From: Caulobacter sp. FWC2
Lineage (GTDB): Bacteria > Pseudomonadota > Alphaproteobacteria > Caulobacterales > Caulobacteraceae
Reading direction: 5' to 3'
Length of the DNA stretch: 64,000 nucleotides
Assembly: GCF_002742625.1 (NCBI RefSeq)
Contig: NZ_PEBF01000001.1
Coordinates: 4,526,001-4,590,000 of the forward strand
Shown here: in pieces, positions 44,114-54,065 of the stretch
Layout of the letters: the number at the start of each line of letters is the position of its first letter
How positions within the stretch are numbered: position 1 is the stretch's first letter
The notes under the pieces: model-generated
The model's database searches: none
What the model saw: only the letters and a program-made list of their open reading frames with translations
What the model was told of the DNA's origin: nothing
Position numbers and translations under genes: made by a program

Positions 44114-44515
44114 ATGACCGACACCACCGCCGTCACCCCCGTGGCCGAAGAGGACAAGGTCCTGCCGGCCGTCGTCTATGGCCTGTATCTGCTGGGCTTC
44201 ACCAACGGCCTGACCTGGATCATCGGCCTGATCGTCGCCTATGTGAACCGCGACGCCGCCGGGCCCATCAATGCGAGCCACTACACCTTCGCCATCCGGA
44301 CCTTCTGGCTGTCGATCGCCTGGTTCCTGATCGGCGGCCTGCTGATCTTCTTCGGCATCCCGATGCTGATCGTGCTGGTCGGCCTGCCGATGATCATCGC
44401 CGGCGGCCTCATTCTGGGCGCGGTCGGCCTGTGGTTCGTGGCCCGCTGCGTGCTGGGCATCTACTATCTGGCGCGCGGCGAGGCGTATCCGCGCCCGCAA
44501 GCGTGGCTGATTTAG
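44114..44515 (+). CDS. DUF4870-like membrane protein, second of a tandem pair
   Basis: 133 residues. It shares with the preceding gene the layout KVLPAVVYGLYLLGFTNGLT, IAYVNRD-type loop (VAYVNRDAAGPINASHY), TFAIRTFWLSIAWFLIGGLL and the final ARGEAYPRPQAWLI (compare GQPYPTPKNWML). Four bases separate the two genes, suggesting duplication and perhaps a hetero-oligomer. Function unknown. Confidence 0.75.
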   Translation: MTDTTAVTPVAEEDKVLPAVVYGLYLLGFTNGLTWIIGLIVAYVNRDAAGPINASHYTFAIRTFWLSIAWFLIGGLLIFFGIPMLIVLVGLPMIIAGGLILGAVGLWFVARCVLGIYYLARGEAYPRPQAWLI

Positions 44516-44516
44516 A

Positions 44517-44639
44517 GGCGCCCGTACCGCCAGGCGCCCGCTGAAGAGTCATCCGCTCGCCCCCCTTCCCCTGCCGGTTGAGACGGCTCGACGGAAGCGG
44601 GGCCATCGGATGACTTGTGCGGCCTGGCGGTGGGACGCC
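44517..44639. repeat. Long imperfect palindrome between genes
   Basis: ACCGCCAGGC (44526-44535) pairs with GCCTGGCGGT (44622-44631), AGTCATCCG (44547-44555) with CGGATGACT (44606-44614), and CTTCC with GGAAG nearer the centre. The outer bases GGCGCCC and GGGACGCC partly pair. One long hairpin of about 120 nt can form, immediately after the membrane-protein pair; it may be a repeat element or act as a terminator. Confidence 0.6.
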
Positions 44640-44686
44640 CCTTTCGGGGGGCGACGCCTGTTTGGGTGAACGTCTGGGGGGACGTG

Positions 44687-45676
44687 ATGCTGGCGCGACT
44701 GGTTGGGATCATCTTGGGGCTGATCCTGGCGACGTCGGGATACGTGGTGGCGGGTTGGGGCTCGCTGGGGAACTGGGCCACGAATCTCGACCTCGGACCG
44801 TTCGAGCCGCATCGCCCCGCCGCCGGTGTGGCGGCGGCGATGGTGGGCGGAGGGCTCATCGTCGCCGCCCTGCTCCCCCGCCGGAAGCCCAGGAAGCGCG
44901 CCGCGCCGATGGCCTTCGGCCTGGAGCTGCAAGAGCCTGAAGCGCAAACGGTGGTCGCGCCCCCGGCGCCCGAGCCCGTCGCAACGTCGCTGCAAGCCCA
45001 TCCCACGCCAGAGCTTGTCGCCCCGTCCGTCATGCCGGTGGCGGCGCCGGTCGCCGCCCCGCAACCCGCCCCGCCGCCCCGCCCACCAAGCTTCCCGGAA
45101 TTGCGCGCTCGTCTGGTCTCGCTCAGCCGCGAAGAATCCTGGCACGAGGCCGCCCGCACCCTCTCGGCGATGAAGACCACCGCCCGCACTGACGAGGAGA
45201 TGGCGATCGTCTATCGCGATCTCGGCGACTTCGCCCGCGCCCAGGGCCAGATGGACGACGCGGCCGAGGCCTATGACACCTCGGTTTCCTACGCCCGCCA
45301 GGTGCGCCAGACGCGGGGCGACGACGAGAGCGCCGAGCTGCTGGCCGGCTCGCTGTCGGGCGTCGGCGACGTGGCCGAGACCGAGGGCCGCCTGGACGCC
45401 GCCCTCGCGGCCTTCGAGGAAGCCCTGGCGCTCCGCCGTTCGCGCGGCGGCCGCGAGGCTGGCGACACGGGCGCTCAGCGCGCCTTGTCGGTGAACCTGG
45501 AACGCCTGGCCGACCTGCGCGAGGACCGGGGCCACCGCATGCGGGCGTTGGATCTCTACCGCGAAAGCTACGATATCGCCGGCCGCCTCGCCGCCACAGA
45601 TCCGACGCGGTTCGGGCCGGACCTCGCGGCGACGCGGGCCCGGCTGAACGAGCTGGAAGCTAAGATCTCGACTTAG
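44687..45676 (+). CDS. Membrane-anchored TPR-like protein
   Basis: 329 residues from MLARLVGIILGLILATSGYV. Two N-terminal helices (about 4-26 and 46-68, AAAMVGGGLIVAALLP) are followed by a Pro/Ala-rich linker of about 70 residues. A helical-repeat C-terminal domain follows (EEMAIVYRDLGDFARAQGQM, ESAELLAGSLSGVGDVAETE, AALAAFEEALALRR, RALDLYRESYDIAGRLAA). The last helices have TPR spacing. Probably a scaffold facing the cytosol or periplasm; partner unknown. Confidence 0.72.
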   Translation: MLARLVGIILGLILATSGYVVAGWGSLGNWATNLDLGPFEPHRPAAGVAAAMVGGGLIVAALLPRRKPRKRAAPMAFGLELQEPEAQTVVAPPAPEPVATSLQAHPTPELVAPSVMPVAAPVAAPQPAPPPRPPSFPELRARLVSLSREESWHEAARTLSAMKTTARTDEEMAIVYRDLGDFARAQGQMDDAAEAYDTSVSYARQVRQTRGDDESAELLAGSLSGVGDVAETEGRLDAALAAFEEALALRRSRGGREAGDTGAQRALSVNLERLADLREDRGHRMRALDLYRESYDIAGRLAATDPTRFGPDLAATRARLNELEAKIST

Positions 45677-45680
45677 GTTT

Positions 45681-45842
45681 TCCTTCTCCCCCTGCGGGAG
45701 AAGGTGTCAGCCGCAGGCTGACGGATGAGGGGTCGCGCAAACCGACAAGCCGCAGTGGCCGCTAGGCTGTCAGGGCGGATACTGCTTTCAACCCCTCACC
45801 CGACCCGCTGCGCGGGCCACCCTCTCCCGCAAGGGGAGAGGG
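45681..45842. repeat. Inverted pair of GAGAAGG-type intergenic hairpins
   Basis: A hairpin CCTTCTCCC-CCT-GCGGGAGAAGG starts the region and CCCTCTCCCGCAAGGGGAGAGG ends it; ATGAGGGGT near 45725 pairs with ACCCCTCA near 45791. The pair occupies the gap between the convergent TPR and GH30 genes and could stop transcription from both sides. Confidence 0.8.
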
Positions 45843-45851
45843 AAACATTGA

Positions 45852-47258
45852 TCACCAGGTAAACGTCGTCGCCGCCCGCGCCGGGATGCTGGCCTTGAAG
45901 CGGCGGGCGCCCTCGACGATGGCGAAGTCCGCCGGCGCCTTGCCGGTGTTCAGCACCAGCAGCACGCGGCCGCCGTCGCGGTTGTGGAAAGCGACCGTGC
46001 GCAGGTCGCCGACCTTTTCCGGCGAGCCGATCCGCACCGCGCCGGGCTTCACGAAGCGGCTAGCCTGGCCGAAGGCGTAATATTCCTGGGTACGGGTGAT
46101 CGCGCCGCTCGCGCTGTCGATCGTCACCACCGGACGGCAGTCGCCGCAGCCGCCGGCGTGGGGGCCGAACTTTTCGTCCAGGGCCAGGTTCCACATCAAG
46201 ACGCCGCGCGCGCCGCGACGGGTCGAGCCGATGATCAGCTGTTCGACCATCCACGAGAAGCTGTCGTCGAACTTGGGGGCCCATTCGCCGCCCGAGCACT
46301 CGGTGAAGAACACGTCCTTGTCCGGATGGGCGGCGCGGACGGTCTCCATGGCGTCGACCTGGCCGGCATAGCAGTGCCAGGCGACGCCGGCGACGAAGGC
46401 CTTGGCCTTGGCGTCGGCCAGCACGGTCATCGGCTGCTCGGGCTTGTCCCAGTTGTGATCCCAGTCCAGCGCCTTGGTCGCGATCTTCTGGCGCGCGAAC
46501 ACCGGGGCCAGGTTCTCGCCGAAGAACCTGGCGCGGTCGGCGGGGAGCCAGCGCATGCCCGGATAGTTCTCCGGCTCGAAGTCGGGCTCGTTCTGGATGC
46601 TGAGATAGTCGGTGGGGACCCCGACCTTCTTGGCTTCCTTGATGTAGCGGGCGAAGAAGTCGGCATAGACGGGATAGGCCTCGGGCTTCAGCTGGCCTTT
46701 CACCAGGGAGCCGGTGGTCTTCATCCAGGCCGGAGCGCTCCACGGCGAGGCCATGATCTTCAAGTCTGGATTGATCTTCAGGGCCGCGCGGACGGTCGGA
46801 AAGACGAATTCCTGAGGCCGCTTCAGCGAGAAGTGCGCCAGCGTCGGATCGGCCGCGCCGCTTGGCGCGTCGTCCAGGCTGTAGTGGTCCAGCGAGAAGT
46901 CCGACGCGCCGATGGTGACGCGGGTGAAGCTGAAGCCGAGGCCGCCCTCCCCGCGTCCATAGAGTTCGCGCAGCAGGCCGTCGCGCTGGGTGGGCGTCAG
47001 CTTGTTCTGGATCAGCCAGGCCGAGGCGTCGGTGATCGACGCCCCGAAGCCGACCATGGTCTGGTGCCGCTCCTTGGCGTCGACGACGATGACCGGCAGG
47101 CCGGCGACGGCCTCGGCGGTCGCCATGCCCGACGGGGCCTGGGCGGCCAGAAGCTGGCTCCTGTCGCCCGTCGTCACCCAGCTTTTCAGCTTGGGCGCGG
47201 CGTGGGCGGGGGCCGCCGCGACGAGCGCGGCGGCGAGGGTGAGAGACAGAACGCGCAT
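45852..47258 (-). CDS. GH30-family glycoside hydrolase
   Basis: 468 residues with signal peptide MRVLSLTLAAALVAAAPAHA. Family 30 features: HQTMVGFGASITDASAWLI, IMASPWSAPAWMKTTGSL, the acid/base Glu near residue 223 in YLSIQNEPDFEPENYPGM, and the nucleophile Glu near 318 in DVFFTECSGGEW. The C-terminal beta-sandwich follows. Such enzymes act as beta-1,6-glucanases, glucosylceramidases or beta-xylosidases in the periplasm or outside. Its ATG overlaps the GH3 stop by one base (TAATG). Confidence 0.92.
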   Translation of the reverse strand: MRVLSLTLAAALVAAAPAHAAPKLKSWVTTGDRSQLLAAQAPSGMATAEAVAGLPVIVVDAKERHQTMVGFGASITDASAWLIQNKLTPTQRDGLLRELYGRGEGGLGFSFTRVTIGASDFSLDHYSLDDAPSGAADPTLAHFSLKRPQEFVFPTVRAALKINPDLKIMASPWSAPAWMKTTGSLVKGQLKPEAYPVYADFFARYIKEAKKVGVPTDYLSIQNEPDFEPENYPGMRWLPADRARFFGENLAPVFARQKIATKALDWDHNWDKPEQPMTVLADAKAKAFVAGVAWHCYAGQVDAMETVRAAHPDKDVFFTECSGGEWAPKFDDSFSWMVEQLIIGSTRRGARGVLMWNLALDEKFGPHAGGCGDCRPVVTIDSASGAITRTQEYYAFGQASRFVKPGAVRIGSPEKVGDLRTVAFHNRDGGRVLLVLNTGKAPADFAIVEGARRFKASIPARAATTFTW

Positions 47259-49546
47259 TACGGCTTCCGCGACCAGGCCTTGAGGTTGGCCTTGCCGGTC
47301 AGGGCCATGTCCCCGGCGTGGCTGCCGACATAGAGCGGATAGCTGCCGGCCGGGATCGTCCAGCCCGGCTTGGCGACATCGTAGTCGGCCAGCAGGCGCG
47401 GCTCGACGGTCAGGGTGACGCGCTTGGTCTGGCCCGGCGCCAGGTCGACCTTCTCGAAGCCCGCCAGGCGGACCATCGGCTTGCGCTTGCCCGCCGTGAC
47501 GTAGAGCTGCGGCGTGTCGGCGCCGGCGACCTTGCCGGTGTTGGTGACGTCGAAGCTGACCTTCAGGCCCGCCGCGTCCTCGACCCTGAGGTTCTTGTAG
47601 GCGAAGGCCGTATAGGAGAGGCCGTAGCCGAACGGATAGAGCGGCTGACGCTTTTCCTGCGCGTACCAGCGGTAGCCGACGGCGGCGCCCTCCGGATACT
47701 GCACGGCGAAGCCCTTGATGCCGTCGACCTTCTGGCCGGCGCGGCGGGCGTCGTCGATGGCGGCCTGCTCGGCGAAGCCCGGCGCGCTGGCGCGGGGGGC
47801 CTGGTCGGCGGACTTCGGGAAGGTCATGGCCAGGCGGCCCGACGGGTTGACCTCGCCGAACAGCAGGCGGGCGATGGCCTGGCCGCCGCGCTGGCCAGGA
47901 TACCAGGCCTGCAGCACCGCGCCGACCCGATCCAGCCACGGCATCGTCACCGGGCCGCCGGTCTCCAGCACCACGATCGAATGCTTGTTGGCGGCGGCGA
48001 CGGCGTCGATCAGGGCGTCCTGGTTGTCGGGCAGGACGATCGAGGGCGCATCCTGGGCCTCGGTCTGCCAGTGCCAGGCGAAGACGATGGCGACGTCGGC
48101 GTCCTTGGCGGCGGCGGCTGCGGCGGCCGGGTCCTTGCCGTCGACATAGATCACCTGCGCGCCCGGCGCGGCGGCCTTGATCGCCTCCAGCGGCGAGGAG
48201 GCGTGCCAGGTGACGCGGACGAACGAGGCCGCCTCGCCGCCGTTCAGCGGGATCTCGACCGGCGCGCCGCCGACCGAACGCACTTGCGACGAGCCGCCGC
48301 CCGAGATCACCCCGACATCGGCATGGGCGCCGATCAGCACGATCTTCTTGGCCGTCTTGGCCAGCGGCAGCAGGTTTCCGTCGTTCTTCAGCAGCACCGA
48401 GCCGCGTTCGGCCACGGCCTGGGCGACCTTGGCGTGGGCGGCGTAGTCGATCGGCTGGGCCGTCGTCGGGGTCGGGTTGTCCATCAGGCCCGAGGTGATC
48501 ACCCCGTGCAGGATGCGGCGGACCATGTCGTCGACGCGAGCCTGGCTGACCTCGCCCTTGGCCACGGCGGCCTTCAGGTCGTCGCCGAAGAAGATCTGGC
48601 TGTCCAGTTCCTGGCCCGACTGCTGGTCGAGGCCGGCCAGAGCCGCCTTGGTGGTGCTGTGCACCGCGCCCCAGTCGGACATCACGAAGCCCGGATAGTT
48701 CCAGTCGCGCTTCAGCACCTTGTTCAGCAGGAAGTCGTTCTGGCAGGCCCAGTCGCCATTGACCTTGTTGTAGGCGCACATGACCGAGGCGGGGTTGCTC
48801 TTCTCGATCGCGATCTGGAAGGCCAGCAGGTCGCTCTCGCGCAAATCCGCTTCGCCAATTTGCGCGTCCATCACGTGGCGGCCGGTCTCCTGGGCGTTGA
48901 GGGCGAAGTGCTTGATCGTCGAGACGATATGGTTGGACTGAACGCCCTTGATCTGCTCGCCGACCATCTCGCCGGCCAGCAGCGGGTCTTCGCCCAGATA
49001 CTCGAAATTGCGGCCGGCCCACGGGTCGCGGGTCAGGTTGACGCCGCCGGCCAGCAGCACGTTGAAGGTCTTGGCGCGGGCCTCGGCGCCGATCATCGCG
49101 CCGCCGGCATAGGCCAGCTTCGGCTCGAAGGTCGAGGCCAAAGCGAGACCTGAAGGCAGGGCGGTGGCGACGTCGCCCTTACGCTGCTCGACCTGGTTGG
49201 CCACGCCCAGGCTGGCGTCGCTCTCACGCAGTGTCGGGATCTTCAGGCGCGGCACGCCCGGCACGTAGCCGGCCGAGGGGATCATGTCGGCCGGGGCCGG
49301 CTTGGTGATGGGCGGGAACAGCCCGTGCAGGTACGTGATCTTCTCGTCCATCGTCATCTGCTTGACGAGGGCGTCGGCGCGAGCCCAGGCCGGGTCATTG
49401 GCGCGCGGGGCCAGCGGGGCGCTGTCCTTGCTCGGCATGACCTGAGCGAGCACACCCGACATCGGGGTCAGGGCGAGCAACGCCACGGCGGCGGTGGTCC
49501 GGCACAGGATCCGCAGGGCGGATGAAGGCTGGGCGGCGGTCGTCAT
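47258..49546 (-). CDS. GH3-family beta-glucosidase (BglX-like)
   Basis: 762 residues. An N-terminal secretion signal (TTAAVALLALTPMSGVLAQ) is followed by the TIM barrel with MTMDEKITYLHGLFPPITKP, the nucleophile Asp near residue 290 in GFVMSDWGAVHSTTKAALAG, the alpha/beta sandwich (KKIVLIGAHADVGVISGGGS) and a fibronectin-III-like end (FDVTNTGKVAGADTPQLYV). It removes terminal beta-linked sugars, working with the GH30 enzyme that follows on the same transcript. It starts 22 bp after the flavoprotein gene. Confidence 0.93.
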   Translation of the reverse strand: MTTAAQPSSALRILCRTTAAVALLALTPMSGVLAQVMPSKDSAPLAPRANDPAWARADALVKQMTMDEKITYLHGLFPPITKPAPADMIPSAGYVPGVPRLKIPTLRESDASLGVANQVEQRKGDVATALPSGLALASTFEPKLAYAGGAMIGAEARAKTFNVLLAGGVNLTRDPWAGRNFEYLGEDPLLAGEMVGEQIKGVQSNHIVSTIKHFALNAQETGRHVMDAQIGEADLRESDLLAFQIAIEKSNPASVMCAYNKVNGDWACQNDFLLNKVLKRDWNYPGFVMSDWGAVHSTTKAALAGLDQQSGQELDSQIFFGDDLKAAVAKGEVSQARVDDMVRRILHGVITSGLMDNPTPTTAQPIDYAAHAKVAQAVAERGSVLLKNDGNLLPLAKTAKKIVLIGAHADVGVISGGGSSQVRSVGGAPVEIPLNGGEAASFVRVTWHASSPLEAIKAAAPGAQVIYVDGKDPAAAAAAAKDADVAIVFAWHWQTEAQDAPSIVLPDNQDALIDAVAAANKHSIVVLETGGPVTMPWLDRVGAVLQAWYPGQRGGQAIARLLFGEVNPSGRLAMTFPKSADQAPRASAPGFAEQAAIDDARRAGQKVDGIKGFAVQYPEGAAVGYRWYAQEKRQPLYPFGYGLSYTAFAYKNLRVEDAAGLKVSFDVTNTGKVAGADTPQLYVTAGKRKPMVRLAGFEKVDLAPGQTKRVTLTVEPRLLADYDVAKPGWTIPAGSYPLYVGSHAGDMALTGKANLKAWSRKP

Positions 49547-49568
49547 GGCGTTACTCCGTCGAAAACGT

Positions 49569-51098
49569 CTAGGGGACTGGAACAGGGGTCGCCGGCAGCG
49601 GCGGGGCCTGGCACGCGCGGGCCACGAACTCGGCGTGGCTGGGCATCACGTTCAGGCACTTGCCGATGACGGTCTGGATATTGCCGAGGTGGGTGGCGAT
49701 GGCCTCGTCCGAGTGGACACGAACCAGCGGGTCGTAGCCGCGCGGGATCACGCCCTGGCCCAGGAACACCTGGATCCAGCTCTCCTCGGTGAACAGCTCG
49801 TCGTCCTCGCGGAACACCCGGCCGTTGGCGCGGAAGAGATCCATCTTTCGCTGCAGGGTGGCGGGGACTTCCATGTCGCGGCAGTGGCGCCAGAACGGCG
49901 TGTCGTCGCGCTCGGTGGCCTTGTAGTGAAGGATGATGAAGTCGCGGATGCGCTCGTATTCGAAGTCGCTCTGGCGATTGAACTCGTCGACATTGGCCTG
50001 GTCGAAGCCGCCATCGGGCAGCAGGCGGACCATGCGGATCACGGCCGACTGGATCAGGTGCAGGCTGGTGGACTCCAGAGGCTCCATGAAGCCGCTGGCG
50101 AGACCCACCGAGACGCAGTTCTTGTTCCAGATCTTCTTGCGCTTGCCGGTGGTGAAGCGGATGCGCAGCGGGTCGGCGCGCTGGGCGCCGTCCAGGTTCG
50201 ACAGCAGGACGCGCTCGGCCTCGTCGTCGTCGATGTACTGGCTGGAATAGACGTGGCCATTGCCCGTGCGGTGCTGCAGCGGGATCCGCCACTGCCAGCC
50301 GGCGTCGTGCGCCGTCGAGCGGGTATAGGGCGTGAAGTGCGCCGAGCGCTCGGTCGGCACGGCGATGGCCCGGTCGGCCGGCAGCCAGCGGGTCCAGTCG
50401 TCGTAGCCGGTCTTCAGGGCCTGCTCGATGATCAGGCCCCGGAAGCCCGAGCAGTCGACGAAGAAGTCGGCCGCGATGACCGCGCCGTCATCCATGGTCA
50501 CCGACTGCACAAAGCCGTCGTCGGGCCGCAGCGTCACGTCGACGATCTTGCCCTCGCGCCGCTGGACGCCACGCGCCTGGGCGTAGGTCGACAGGTGTTT
50601 GGCGTAGAGACCGGCGTCGAAGTGGAAGGCGTGGGCGATGTGGCCGATGGGCGACTCGGCCATGTCGGCCCGGGCGCGCATGAACCTGTCCTGCCGCGCC
50701 ATGGCGTTGTTGATCGACAGGGCCTCGAAGTCCGGGGCCTGGCCCAGTTCGCGCATCCGCAGCCAGTACTGGTGGACGCGCAGCCAGCCCAGGTCCTGGC
50801 CCAGTACGCCGAAGCCGTGCAGATAGCCCTCGCCCTTGCGGAACCAGTTGCGGAACTCGATGCCCAGCTTGAAGGACCCCTGCGTCTTGCGCAGGAAGTC
50901 GTCCTCGTCGAGGCCGAGCAGCTCGTTGAACTTCTTGATGGCGGGGATGGTCGCTTCCCCGACCCCGACCGTGCCGATCTGCTCGGACTCGATCAGGACG
51001 ATCTCATAGAGACCCTGGAACAGCCGCGAGCACAGCGCCGCCGTCATCCAGCCCGCGGACCCGCCGCCGGCGATCAGTATCTTCTTGAGCGGTTGCAA
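49569..51098 (-). CDS. Tryptophan-halogenase-like flavoprotein
   Basis: 509 residues. FAD dinucleotide motif ILIAGGGSAGWMTAALCSRL (GxGxxG), then IGTVGVGEATIPAIKKFNEL with the lysine used by flavin halogenases, and the family hallmark AGWQWRIPLQHRTGNGHVYS (WxWxIP). Such proteins are frequent beside TonB receptors and glycosidases in Caulobacter and sphingomonads, where tryptophan halogenation has not been shown; some relatives act on carbohydrate-linked substrates. It lies between receptor and GH3 genes on one strand. Confidence 0.88.
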   Translation of the reverse strand: MQPLKKILIAGGGSAGWMTAALCSRLFQGLYEIVLIESEQIGTVGVGEATIPAIKKFNELLGLDEDDFLRKTQGSFKLGIEFRNWFRKGEGYLHGFGVLGQDLGWLRVHQYWLRMRELGQAPDFEALSINNAMARQDRFMRARADMAESPIGHIAHAFHFDAGLYAKHLSTYAQARGVQRREGKIVDVTLRPDDGFVQSVTMDDGAVIAADFFVDCSGFRGLIIEQALKTGYDDWTRWLPADRAIAVPTERSAHFTPYTRSTAHDAGWQWRIPLQHRTGNGHVYSSQYIDDDEAERVLLSNLDGAQRADPLRIRFTTGKRKKIWNKNCVSVGLASGFMEPLESTSLHLIQSAVIRMVRLLPDGGFDQANVDEFNRQSDFEYERIRDFIILHYKATERDDTPFWRHCRDMEVPATLQRKMDLFRANGRVFREDDELFTEESWIQVFLGQGVIPRGYDPLVRVHSDEAIATHLGNIQTVIGKCLNVMPSHAEFVARACQAPPLPATPVPVP

Positions 51099-51215
51099 CC
51101 ACCCGCCTCCCGTTAAGTTCGAAGGTCGGGGCCGCCGTTGGGCGACCCCGCCTCCGATTGGTTCTTGCCTGGCGAGCCAAGCCGCAGGGGGAGCGCGGCC
51201 AGCTCAGCCTTCTGC

Positions 51216-54065
51216 TTAGAACCGATAGTTCACGCCGAACAGGATCTGACGGCCGTACTTCTCGTAGGTCTCCGGCAGCGAACCGCCGCCCTGGGTCTTC
51301 GTGCCGCCGCCATCGAGGCCGAGGCGCGTGCGGTACGGCGAGTCCGTCAGGTTGTTGACCTGCAGCAGGAGCCCGAGGTTCTCCAGCGGGCCGTCGTTGA
51401 AGGTGTAGCCGATCTGGGCGTCCACCTGCTTGTCGGCCAGGATCTCGGTGAAGCCCCGGGTGGCGAACAGCTGCACCACTTCGCCCTTGAAGGCCGAGCG
51501 GTAGCGCTGGCTGATGCGCGCCTGGAATCCGCCGCGCTCGTAGTAGCCGGTGACGTTGTAGACCGTGCCCGACAGGCCCGGGATGCGGACGGCCTGCTTG
51601 GCGTCTGTGCTGGTGGTCGGGTTCAGGTTCGACTTGGTCAGCGACAGGCTGCCCTGCAGGCCGAAGCCCTTCAGGATGTCCGCGAACTGGCCGAACTCGA
51701 CCGCGCCGCTGAACTCCAGACCCTTGACCGTGCCGCCATTGCCGTTGGCCGGCAGGGTGATCTGGCCGATGTTGTTGATGATCGTCCCGGCCGGGATGTT
51801 GGCGCCCGCCGGCAGCGGGATGCCCGTGAAGTCGAACGTGCCCGACTGCTGATAGATGTAGGTGTCGAGCTTTTTATAGAAGCCGGCCACCGACACATAG
51901 GTCGCGGGGCTGACATACCACTCGTAGGCCAGGTCGGCGGCCTTAGCCATCCACGGCTTCAGGTGCGGGTTGCCGCCCGAGGCCGACCACGGATTGACCG
52001 TCGTGCCCGGACCGCAAGGCTGGCTGGAGCAGACCAGGCCGTTGAAGCCCGGCGTCACGTTGGCGCGCATGTCGTCCATGCGCGGACGGGCCATGGTCTT
52101 GGACAGGGCGAAGCGCAGGCGGTGACCGCCGCCCAGGTCATAGATCAGGTTCATGCTGGGCAGGACGTCGGTGTAGTCGTCCTTGGCGTTGATCTTGGTC
52201 GGGACGATCGGCTGGCCCGAGGCCAGGCCGTTGATCACGACGCCGCTCGATTCCTGCTTCTGCTGCACCACCTGCACGCCGACATTGCCGCGCACCGGGC
52301 CGCTCTGGAAGTTGGCCTTGGCGAAGAAGGTCGTGACCTCTTCGGTGATGTCCCAGTTCTTGTCGTAGTAGTTGGCGTCCAGGATCGGGGCCGAGTTGTA
52401 GTACTTCTTCCAGACGTCGCCGATCTTGACGGAGATGACATCGCCGAAGCCGGCGAAGCCCAGGTTGGTCGGCGAGACCAGGTCGGCCTGATCGACATAG
52501 ACCTGCTGGCGACCGTTCTTCAGGAACAGGTCGTTGTCCGAGACGGTCTTGCCCTTGTCGCGCTTGGTGTAGTTCACGCCGCCCGACAGCTGGGTGATGA
52601 AGCCGTCCATCTCGTGCTCAAGGCGGATATCGACAGCCTTGACGTCTTCCTTGACGTGCGGATAGCGGATGGAGCCGTCATGGCCCCAGCCGCCCCACGG
52701 GGCGCGGTCGCCCAGGGTGACCTTGCTGGCGTCGGCGTAGTTCAGACCCTCGTCATACTGCGAGAACCCGTTGTCGGCGACCTTGAAGCCGATGGTGTCA
52801 TAGGTGCGGCCCACGTCGCCCGTCGACCCGGTGACCCCGCCCACGCCACGGCCGTAGCCGGCGTAGGTCTCCATGATCTGTTCCTTCCGCTTGTTCGACG
52901 AATAGGACAGGTCGGCGACCAGCTTGGTCTTCTCGGTCAGCTGGAATTCGTTGTTGAAGCCGGCCGAGAACAGCTGGTCCCGGCGGGTGTTGTAGTCGTT
53001 GCGCACGATCGGCACGCCGTGGTTCAGCGTACCGCCGGTGGCGAACTTCGAGCCGCCCATGTCGGCGCTCGTGACGTTCGAATAGGTCACGCCGTCGGCA
53101 TAGGGGTTCGAGAACCACTGGGCGCCGCGCGTCGTCTCCTTCTGATTGAAGGTCGAGTAGTACAGGTCCAGCGTCGAGTGGATCCGGTCGTTCGGCTGGT
53201 ACTCGAAGATGCCGATGACCGCGTCGCGCTTGTTGTTGCGCGAGACGGCCATGATTTCCTGGCCGTTCAGCATCAGGGCGCCGTCGGCGCTGTCCGGCGA
53301 GGTCGACTCGGGCGGGAAGGCCTCATAGCCGTAGGCCTTGTAGCGCTTCACCTGCGACGGCGAATCCAGGTGGGCGTAGCCCAGGGCCACGCCGATGGTA
53401 CCGTCGGCGAACTGGTTGATGTAGCTGGCGCTGAAGCGGCCGCCCACGTTGTGGGAGTCGTCGTTCAGCTTCTTGCCCGAGGTCTTCTCGCCGCGCAGGT
53501 TCACGGCCAGGACGCGCTTGCCGTATTCCAGCGGGCGCACGGTGCGCAGGTCGGCAGTGCCCGACAGGCCCATGCCCGAGACCTGGGCGTCGGGCGTCTT
53601 GTAGATCACGACGCTGGACAGCAGTTCCGACGGATACTGGTCGAACTCGACGGCGCGGTTGTCGCCGGAGCTGGCCTGCTGGCGGCCGTTCAGCAGGGTG
53701 GTGGTGAAGTCGGGGGCGAGACCGCGGATCGAGATCACCTGGGCGCGACCGTTGACGCGCTGGGCGGCGAGGCCCGGCAGGCGGGCGATCGACTCGGCGA
53801 TCGACACGTCCGGCAGCTTGCCGATGTCCTCGGCCGAGACGGCCTCGACGATCGAGGTCTCGTTCTTCTTGATGTTGATCGAGTTCTGGATGCCGGCCTT
53901 GATGCCGGTCACCACGATGGCGTCGACCGTGTCGTCGGCCTGCGGCGCCGGAGCGGCGGCCTGGGCCCACGCCGAGCCGGCCAAGGCCAGGCTGATGGCG
54001 GCCGTGGAGGCGGTGACGTAAAATTTCTGGACGGACGGACGCGTCCCGCTTTTGCGGTTTCGCAT
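51216..54065 (-). CDS. TonB-dependent receptor of the glycosidase locus
   Basis: 949 residues, start MRNRKSGTRPSVQKFYVTAS preceded by GGGGAGA at seven bases; the longer open frame upstream crosses the operators. A signal peptide (STAAISLALAGSAWAQ) and TonB-box-like DTVDAIVVTGIKAGIQNSIN are followed by the plug with GKLPDVSIAESIARLPGLAA QRVNG, then a long barrel ending YEKYGRQILFGVNYRF. This is the large oligosaccharide-type receptor group, often tied to LacI control. It probably imports a beta-glucan fragment. The operators lie 70-100 bp upstream. Confidence 0.93.
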   Translation of the reverse strand: MRNRKSGTRPSVQKFYVTASTAAISLALAGSAWAQAAAPAPQADDTVDAIVVTGIKAGIQNSINIKKNETSIVEAVSAEDIGKLPDVSIAESIARLPGLAAQRVNGRAQVISIRGLAPDFTTTLLNGRQQASSGDNRAVEFDQYPSELLSSVVIYKTPDAQVSGMGLSGTADLRTVRPLEYGKRVLAVNLRGEKTSGKKLNDDSHNVGGRFSASYINQFADGTIGVALGYAHLDSPSQVKRYKAYGYEAFPPESTSPDSADGALMLNGQEIMAVSRNNKRDAVIGIFEYQPNDRIHSTLDLYYSTFNQKETTRGAQWFSNPYADGVTYSNVTSADMGGSKFATGGTLNHGVPIVRNDYNTRRDQLFSAGFNNEFQLTEKTKLVADLSYSSNKRKEQIMETYAGYGRGVGGVTGSTGDVGRTYDTIGFKVADNGFSQYDEGLNYADASKVTLGDRAPWGGWGHDGSIRYPHVKEDVKAVDIRLEHEMDGFITQLSGGVNYTKRDKGKTVSDNDLFLKNGRQQVYVDQADLVSPTNLGFAGFGDVISVKIGDVWKKYYNSAPILDANYYDKNWDITEEVTTFFAKANFQSGPVRGNVGVQVVQQKQESSGVVINGLASGQPIVPTKINAKDDYTDVLPSMNLIYDLGGGHRLRFALSKTMARPRMDDMRANVTPGFNGLVCSSQPCGPGTTVNPWSASGGNPHLKPWMAKAADLAYEWYVSPATYVSVAGFYKKLDTYIYQQSGTFDFTGIPLPAGANIPAGTIINNIGQITLPANGNGGTVKGLEFSGAVEFGQFADILKGFGLQGSLSLTKSNLNPTTSTDAKQAVRIPGLSGTVYNVTGYYERGGFQARISQRYRSAFKGEVVQLFATRGFTEILADKQVDAQIGYTFNDGPLENLGLLLQVNNLTDSPYRTRLGLDGGGTKTQGGGSLPETYEKYGRQILFGVNYRF

